Shown here: positions 57,501 through 64,000 of the stretch, piece after piece
How positions within the stretch are numbered: the first letter of the stretch is position 1
Layout: each line of letters begins with the position of its first letter
NCBI GenBank assembly: GCA_963965975.1
Contig: OZ014416.1
Coordinates: 8,536,432-8,600,431 of the forward strand
Source of the DNA: Xestospongia bergquistia
Taxonomy: Eukaryota > Porifera > Demospongiae > Haplosclerida > Petrosiidae
Length of the DNA: 64,000 bases
Reading direction: 5' to 3'
Notes under the pieces: model-generated
Seen by the model: the letters and a program-made list of their open reading frames with translations, nothing else
Told to the model about the DNA's origin: nothing
Databases searched by the model: none
Translations under genes and position numbers: made by a program

Positions 57501-59987
57501 GTTGTATTTTTGGTCAATATTCCTCCTTGTTACAACTGACTTCATTTTTAAATAACTATCTCACTCTATCATAATGACATTATTGTAATAATAATGGTAT
57601 ATATAATATTATAACAAGTCATGCAAAACTGATAATACAACACCACCATACCTACATAGTGAACAATGTGAGTGTTTTTATAGATTAATGCATCACTTTT
57701 GTATGAACTTAATTGATTTTTAACTAATGTACTATGGAATTTATTTTTATTAATTACCTGTTGTGTTTATAGTGATTTCCATGTATAATTGTGAACTGTT
57801 TGTAGGAAAAGCCAATTTAACAATTCCATAACTATATATTTGTAGCTATCACACTTAGTTTTAAATATAGTTCTTCTGATAAAATCCATTTGTTGGATTC
57901 ATACACAAGGTTATCTACAGAGCAGCTTATTTAAAAGTGCAAAGGTTATAATGAGAGTAGCCACGGAATTGTTATATTAGCTCTTTTGACACTCAGTGTA
58001 CAATCTGACATGATTATACCATAAACTCCACAGTATCTCCACAGTAGCAGCAAGTGGGTTATATCAACCACACAATAATGATTTCAATGCTTATTTCATT
58101 CTCATTATAGCTGTCTTGTAAGCTAAGCTTACAAGTAATATGTCATTTGTACTTGTGTATTATGCTCTCATACTAAATGACATCAAATTGTCAGATATTT
58201 TAATGAGTAATATTCTTATACATATTGATATATGAATTTCATATCATCATGATACCGTATAATGTCCTGTTAGAACAATATCGTAAATGCAGTTTAAGTC
58301 TTTCCCTATCAATTAGTAGCATTGTTAGTGTGTGTAATTGTCCTGTTATTAAGAGCTATAGTTGTGTGTATCAGCTAGAGTGTCAGAAATGACCAAACTA
58401 CACTTCTATAATATGTCCAGCCCTTAACAGAACATCTGCTCAGTTATGTGTATCAAAAGTTATTTACACAAGGATTATTAATTGTTTAAGGTACGTGACC
58501 TGCATTGAACTGTGTAGAAACATGCAGCTAGTAATTAGTTAAATACACAACATGCCTATAGGAAAACCCACCAATTAATGAGTTCCAAATTATAGCTTTA
58601 CACTAACTTATAAACTATCATGTATAGGATTTTAGTTGTTAAATATTACAATGAAGGATAGAAAGTAGAATTGAAATTAGAATTTTGGGGGAAAACTGCA
58701 AAGTAGAATATGAAATTACAAAGTAGAAATATGGATGGCTGCCCTTGACTTCCGTATGTAACATTTAAAATTGTCAAAAGTACTATAAATGACATCATTA
58801 AAATGTAAGAGAAATAAATCAGTAAAAGATCAACTACGACCTTCAAATTGTCTTTAACAAAGGAAGATATGCAGTAATCTACTATCTATGGTTAATTAAC
58901 TTAAATAGTGCAACTTCCGCGTGAGTGCCGAAGTCGCTACGATATGTGTATATATGCATAATAAAGTGAGATTTTAGTGCACCGTTCAGATTATAGCTGT
59001 CTCGCGCTAAGGCGCTCGGCAACTAGCTGTCACTCTCAAAAGAAGAAGATTGAAAAGTGTGCCCTGTTTCAAAAGAGAGCGAAGGAAACTTTGGATCAAA
59101 CGGATGAACAAAGAATTTGACCAGTGTGGCCTTGACAACTCTGCTAGTAAGTAACTTTTACACTTAGGAAGTTATCATCTTGAATTTTCTCTTGAGTCGT
59201 AAAATTGAGATTATATACCTGCTAGTGCACATTTCATTCTATAATTTCAATAGAAGTGATTTGATTTTCATGTACACTTGTGACCATAGAGAGAAAAGGT
59301 ACACTGACTTTAGACCTTGTTAAATACCTAAGCTCAAGTTAGATTCTAGTCACTACTAGTGCTCAGTCATTGCTCAATATTGTAAGACTGGACTCCACCT
59401 CTTATTTAGCAAACAAGCTCTGACTAGAGTATCTATGACAAGAGTTATTGAGGTAGAAACTTTGGAATTTTAGTCTTAAGATTAAACCATTGCCTTTGTA
59501 TTGAATACTGATATATGCTAGTTGTAAAGAGATATCATTTTCTCTAAAAGCATTCTAATCTGATCTGTAATGTAACATTTTATTCTATTGTTTATTGTTG
59601 ATATTAAACAGTAATTTGAAGTTGTATCAAGGATTTTTATCTGTCATTATATAAAGGCTTAATTTAGTGTCTAAGATAATCCAGAAAAGAGTAGAGTTAA
59701 CAGCTAGATATATAATTGTATAGTACACAAATACTGTAAATATAGGTGTAATCATAGGTTGCTATATGCCTTGGTCGGTCCAATACTGTGCCACTTTACA
59801 TTATTCATTAATCACATTGTACCCTTCAATATAGAACATGAGCAGAAACTTGTTAGCCATAACTTTCTGTCTATTAGTAGCTATAATATGGTAATTGTTA
59901 ATTCAATATTCATATACTGTACAGTTCTATAAAATAAATGGAGTATTTTTAGGAACACATGCTGATCTTCATATCATATCTTGAAGT
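54544..59987. other. spacer between genes D and E
   Basis: 3' flank shared with A and C, a block shared with 30360-31110 and 46540-47060 (here about 55680-56480, partly doubled), a mostly single-copy stretch (about 56480-57290), the dispersed block 57330-58330, another single-copy stretch (58420-59035) with an unusually CpG-rich spot near 58915-59035, then block beta from about 59040. No supported gene. A GTTA repeat of about 20 bases lies at 55398-55418. Confidence 0.6.
57330..58330. repeat. dispersed duplicated block, copy 2
   Basis: Near-identical counterpart of about 11731-12660 in the same orientation. It has a small insertion near 57840-57890 (TTTGTAGCTATCACACTTAG) not seen in copy 1. 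Confidence 0.7.
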
Positions 59988-62900
59988 ATGGCAGCTATAA
60001 AACGCATTCTTAATAAAAGGAATCAAGTGAGTTTATATAATATATGTACTATATAGTGTAGTCCACACATATTATATTATACTTATCAATGGACACAAAT
60101 GTTATCCCTTCTAGAAAATGTACATTAGTAAGGTTATCAATGTATAGGGTCCAATAGTCTAATGGTAGACAATTGTCCATTGCATATTATTAGTATATTA
60201 AAATACATCTAGCAAAACTAAGTAGGAGAAGTGGAATAATTCCTATAAAATTGAGTTATTACTATTTATACTTTATTGGTCTTTGTTTTAAAACTTAAAG
60301 ACACACCCTCTTTTAAAAGTTATCTTTTATTATAATCTATATCTTACTATTTTCAGAGCTATAATTTATCTTTTGTCAATGCTGCCAAAAATGGAGACTT
60401 AAAGGGAGTCATGTCAGCTCTTGAAAATGGAGCAGATGTGAATTTTCAAGGCAAGGTTAGTTTTAAATAATAGTACTGTTTTTGGTATAAATGTCTTCCA
60501 ATAAATTTAGTAAAAATACTTAATGCATTGACTTGTTACTGAAAACAGTTTAATAATTAATGAAATCTCAAATTAGCAATGTTTTGTTTTATTATTAATT
60601 GGCGAACATAATCTGACTGTACCACAGTCAGTGTGTATTATAAATAGATATTTTTGTATGTAGTACCTAGTATTAAGTCTATATCATATTAGTACAGGAT
60701 ATATAGTGTATACTGTGAGTTAGTGATATAATTGATGTTAATATTGTACTAGTTAATGTTACTTATAATAATTAATTTCTGTAGGATCAGCAGACAGCTC
60801 TACATCAAGCATCGAATAAAGGTCACACTGACATTGTCAAGTTATTGTTAAAATATCAACCTGATCCCAATATTTGTGACGAGGTGATTGTATATTTAGT
60901 ATAGATATTGTTGTATGTACTGTACAGTATTAAGTCTATATCATACTAGTACAGGATACATATTGTATAGTGTGAGTTAGTGATATAATTGATGTTAATA
61001 TTATCCTAGTCAATGTAACTTATAATAAATAATATCTGTAGGATCAGCAGACACCTCTACATCAGGCATCGAGTAAAGGTCACACTTATATTGTCCAGTT
61101 ACTCTTAGAATATAATGCTGATCCCAATATTTGTGACGAGGTCAGTGTATATTGTATATAATATTGTTGTATGTACTGCACAGTATTAAGTCTATATCAT
61201 ACTAGTACAGGATACGTAGTGTATAGTGTGAGTTAGTGATATAATTGATGTTAACATTGTACTAGCTAATGTAACTTATAATAATTAATTTCTGTAGTAT
61301 CAGTGGACACCTTTACATCAGGCTTCAACAAATGGTCATACTGAGGTAGTCCAGTTACTCTTAAAATATAATGCTGATCCCAATATTTGTAGCAAGGTCA
61401 GTGTGTATTTTGTATAGATATTGTTGTATGTACTACATAGTATTAAGTCTATATCATACTAGTACAGGATATATAGTGTATAGTGTGAGTTAGTAATATA
61501 ATTGATGTTAATATTTTACTAGTCAATGTAACATATAATAATTAATTTCTATAGGATCAGTGGACAGCTTTACATTGCGCCTCAAATAATGGTCATACTG
61601 AGATAGTCCAGTTACTCTTACAACATCAAGCTGATCCTAATATTTGTAACAAGGTCAGTGTGTATTGTGTATAGATATTGTTGTATGTACTACATAGTAT
61701 TAAGTCTATATCATACTAGTACAGGATATATAGTGTATAGTGTGAGTTAGTGATATAAATGATGTTAATATTGTACTAGTCAATGTACCTTATAATAATT
61801 AATTTCTACAGTATCAGTGGACAGTTCTATTTTGGGCCTCAAGAAATGGTCATACTGAGATAGTCCAGTTGCTCTTAAAATATAATGCTGATCCCAATAT
61901 TTGTGACATGGTCAGTGCGTATTATGTATAGATATTGTTGTATGTACTACATAGTATTAAGTCTATATCATACTAGTTCAGGATATATAGTGTATAGTGT
62001 GAGTTAGTGATATAATTGATATTAATATTGTACTAGTCAATGTAACTCATAATAGTTAATTTCTGTAGAATCAGAGGACTGCTCTACATTGGGCCTCAGA
62101 AAATGGTTATACTGAGATAGTCCAGTTACTCTTACAGTATAAAGCTGATCTCAATATTTGTAACAAGGTCAGTGTGTATTGTGTATAGATATTGTTGTAT
62201 GTACTACATAGTATTAGGTCTATATCATACTAGTTCAGGATATATAGTGTGTAGTGTGAGTTAATAATATAATTGATATTAATGAAGTACTAGCCAATGT
62301 TAGTTATGATAATGAATTTGTATAGGATCAGGAGACAGCTTTACATTGGGCCTCAAGTAGTGGTCATACTGAGATAGTCCAGTTATTCTTGCAGTATAAA
62401 GCTGATCCCAATATTTGTGACAAGGTCAGTGTGTATCATGTATAGATATTTTTGTATGGACTACATAGTATTAAGTCTATATCATACTAGTACAGGATAT
62501 ATAGTTTATAACATGAGTTAGTGATATAATTGATGTTAATATTGTTCTAGTCAATGTAACTTATAAAAATTAATTTCTATAGTATAAGAGGACAGCTCTA
62601 TATTGGGCCTCATATAATGGTCATGCTGAGGTAGTCCAGTTACTCTTAGAACATCAAGCTAATCCCAATATTTATAACAAGGTCACTGTGTATTGTGTAT
62701 AGACATTGTTGTATGTACTACATAGTATTAAGTCTATATCATACTAGTACAGGATATATAGTGTATAGTGTGAGTTAGTGATATAGTTGAGGTTAATATT
62801 GTACTAGTCAATGTAATATATAATAATTAATTTCTATAGGATCAGTGGACAGCTTTACATTGGGCTTCATATAATGGTCATACTGAGATAGTCCAGTTAC

Positions 62901-64000
62901 TCTTACAATTTCAAGCTAATCCCAATATTTATAACAAGGCCAGTGTGTATTGTGTATAGATATTGTTGTATGTACTACATAGTATTAAGTCTATATCATA
63001 CTAGTACAGGATATATAGTGCATAGTGTGAGTTAGTGATATAATTGATGTTAATATTGTCCTAGTCAATTTAACATATAATAATTAACTTCTATAGGATC
63101 AGTGGACAGCTTTACATTGGGCCTCAAAAAATAGTCATACTGAAATAGTCCAGTTGCTCTTAAAATATAATGCTGATCTCAATATTTGTGACAAGGTCAG
63201 TGTGTATTGCGTATAGATATTTGTTGTATGTACTACATAGTATTAAGTCTACATCATACTAGTTCAGGATATATAGTGTATAGTGTGAGTTAGTGAGGTT
63301 AATATTGTACTAGTCAATGTAGCTCATAATAGTTAATTTCTGTAGAATCAGAGGACTGCTCTACATTGGGCCTCAGAGAATGGTTATACTGAGATAGTCC
63401 AGTTACTCTTAGAACATCAAGCTGTCCCCAATATTTGTGATAAGGTCAGTGTATATTATGTAATGATATTGTTGTATGTACTACATAGTATTAAGTCTAT
63501 ATCATTATACTGCAGGAAATAGAGTGTATAGTATGTGTTAGTGATATCATTGATGTTAACATTGTACTAGTCACTGTAACTTATAATAATTAATTTCTTT
63601 AGGATCAACAGACACCTCTATATTGGGCCTCAAGAAAAGGTTATATTGAGATAGTTCAGTTACTCTTACAACATCAAGCTGATCCTAATATATGTGATAT
63701 GGTTAGTATTAGACTCATTTTATTGATAATTTACTTTTTGTTAGTATGGTAATACTGCATTACATATTGCCTGCAGTGAGGGTTATGTTAATGTTATTAG
63801 CTGCTTGCTATCTGAAGGAGCAGATGTGACTATTAAGAATAATAATGGTAACACTCCACTGGAAAAATGTCAAGATACAATCAGGAATGAAATTGTTAGT
63901 CTCTTTAACAAGTATAATCCAAAGCGAGGTGAGGTGTTATTAAAGATGAACAACACTACACACTAACACATTCGTTATTTGTTATTATCTAGTTTTGGAA
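59988..64000 (+). CDS. gene E (5' part): ankyrin-ZU5 family member, runs off the window
   Basis: Exons: 59988-60026 ([13 protein letters not shown]), 60357-60455, twelve 99-nt ankyrin exons, 63745-63928, and the first 8 nt of the ZU5 exon from 63993 (the same GTTTTGGAA junction as gene B). No internal stop in the 500 or so codons visible. By homology the remainder should hold ZU5, Death domain, proline motifs and vinculin tail beyond 64000. One repeat exon (62840-62938) ends at a GC donor. Confidence 0.8.
60357..63928 (+). repeat. gene E ankyrin repeat exon array
   Basis: N-cap 60357-60455. 99-nt exons start at 60785, 61042, 61298, 61555, 61812, 62069, 62326, 62583, 62840, 63097, 63346 and 63603. 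The terminal exon is 63745-63928. Exons 62069 and 63346 share the start Asn-Gln-Arg-Thr-Ala and the unusual Ser-Glu-Asn-Gly-Tyr, as do their upstream introns (CTCATAATAGTTAATTTCTG), marking an internal duplication. Confidence 0.9.

Overview
This is animal nuclear DNA. It is strongly AT-rich, has short GT-AG introns (about 45-700 bp), and encodes metazoan adaptor domains: ankyrin repeats, ZU5, Death domain and vinculin tail. The compact introns and adhesion/innate-immunity domain mix suggest an early-branching animal, possibly a demosponge such as Amphimedon; that assignment is inference. No tRNA, rRNA, CRISPR or prokaryotic feature was seen.

The window is a same-strand tandem array of paralogues. 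Four complete copies run A (2636-11130), B (22022-29520), C (34477-43754) and D (49416-54543). A fifth, E, starts at 59988 and runs off the right end. A relict sixth copy keeps only its first exon (45847-45885). A shorter sister gene F (13678-18192) encodes an ankyrin cap, one ankyrin unit and four tandem Death domains. I rebuilt every exon by hand from splice sites, phases and comparison among copies. Total coding length of A, B, C, D and F is a multiple of three in each case, giving about 1303, 1192, 1292, 911 and 579 residues.

A, B, C and D share one unusual layout. A 13-residue first exon and an ankyrin N-cap exon are followed by 5-14 exons of exactly 99 nt, each one ankyrin repeat in phase 0. 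Then come a 184-nt terminal ankyrin exon, a ZU5 exon, two exons in the place where ankyrins carry UPA, a Ser/Thr/Pro linker, a Death domain exon, one to three small exons each carrying a Pro-Lys SH3-ligand-like motif, and five exons whose last four match the vinculin/alpha-catenin tail. In effect this is an ankyrin-type adaptor fused to an actin-binding vinculin tail. I know of no described protein with this order. A reasonable inference is that the ankyrin stack recognises a partner, the Death domain assembles signalling complexes and the tail links to F-actin.

Spacers are also duplicated blocks. They hold a CAP-Gly pseudogene (20207-20657) and three decayed copies of its last exon, a TBC-like fragment on the minus strand (19647-20030), a three-copy exon-like cassette, and two 5' flank classes that track with two first-exon classes. 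Gene C introns carry three copy-specific insertions, two of them MITE-like. Many copies show small lesions (in-frame stop, lost or shifted splice sites, partial domains), so the array appears to be turning over actively.
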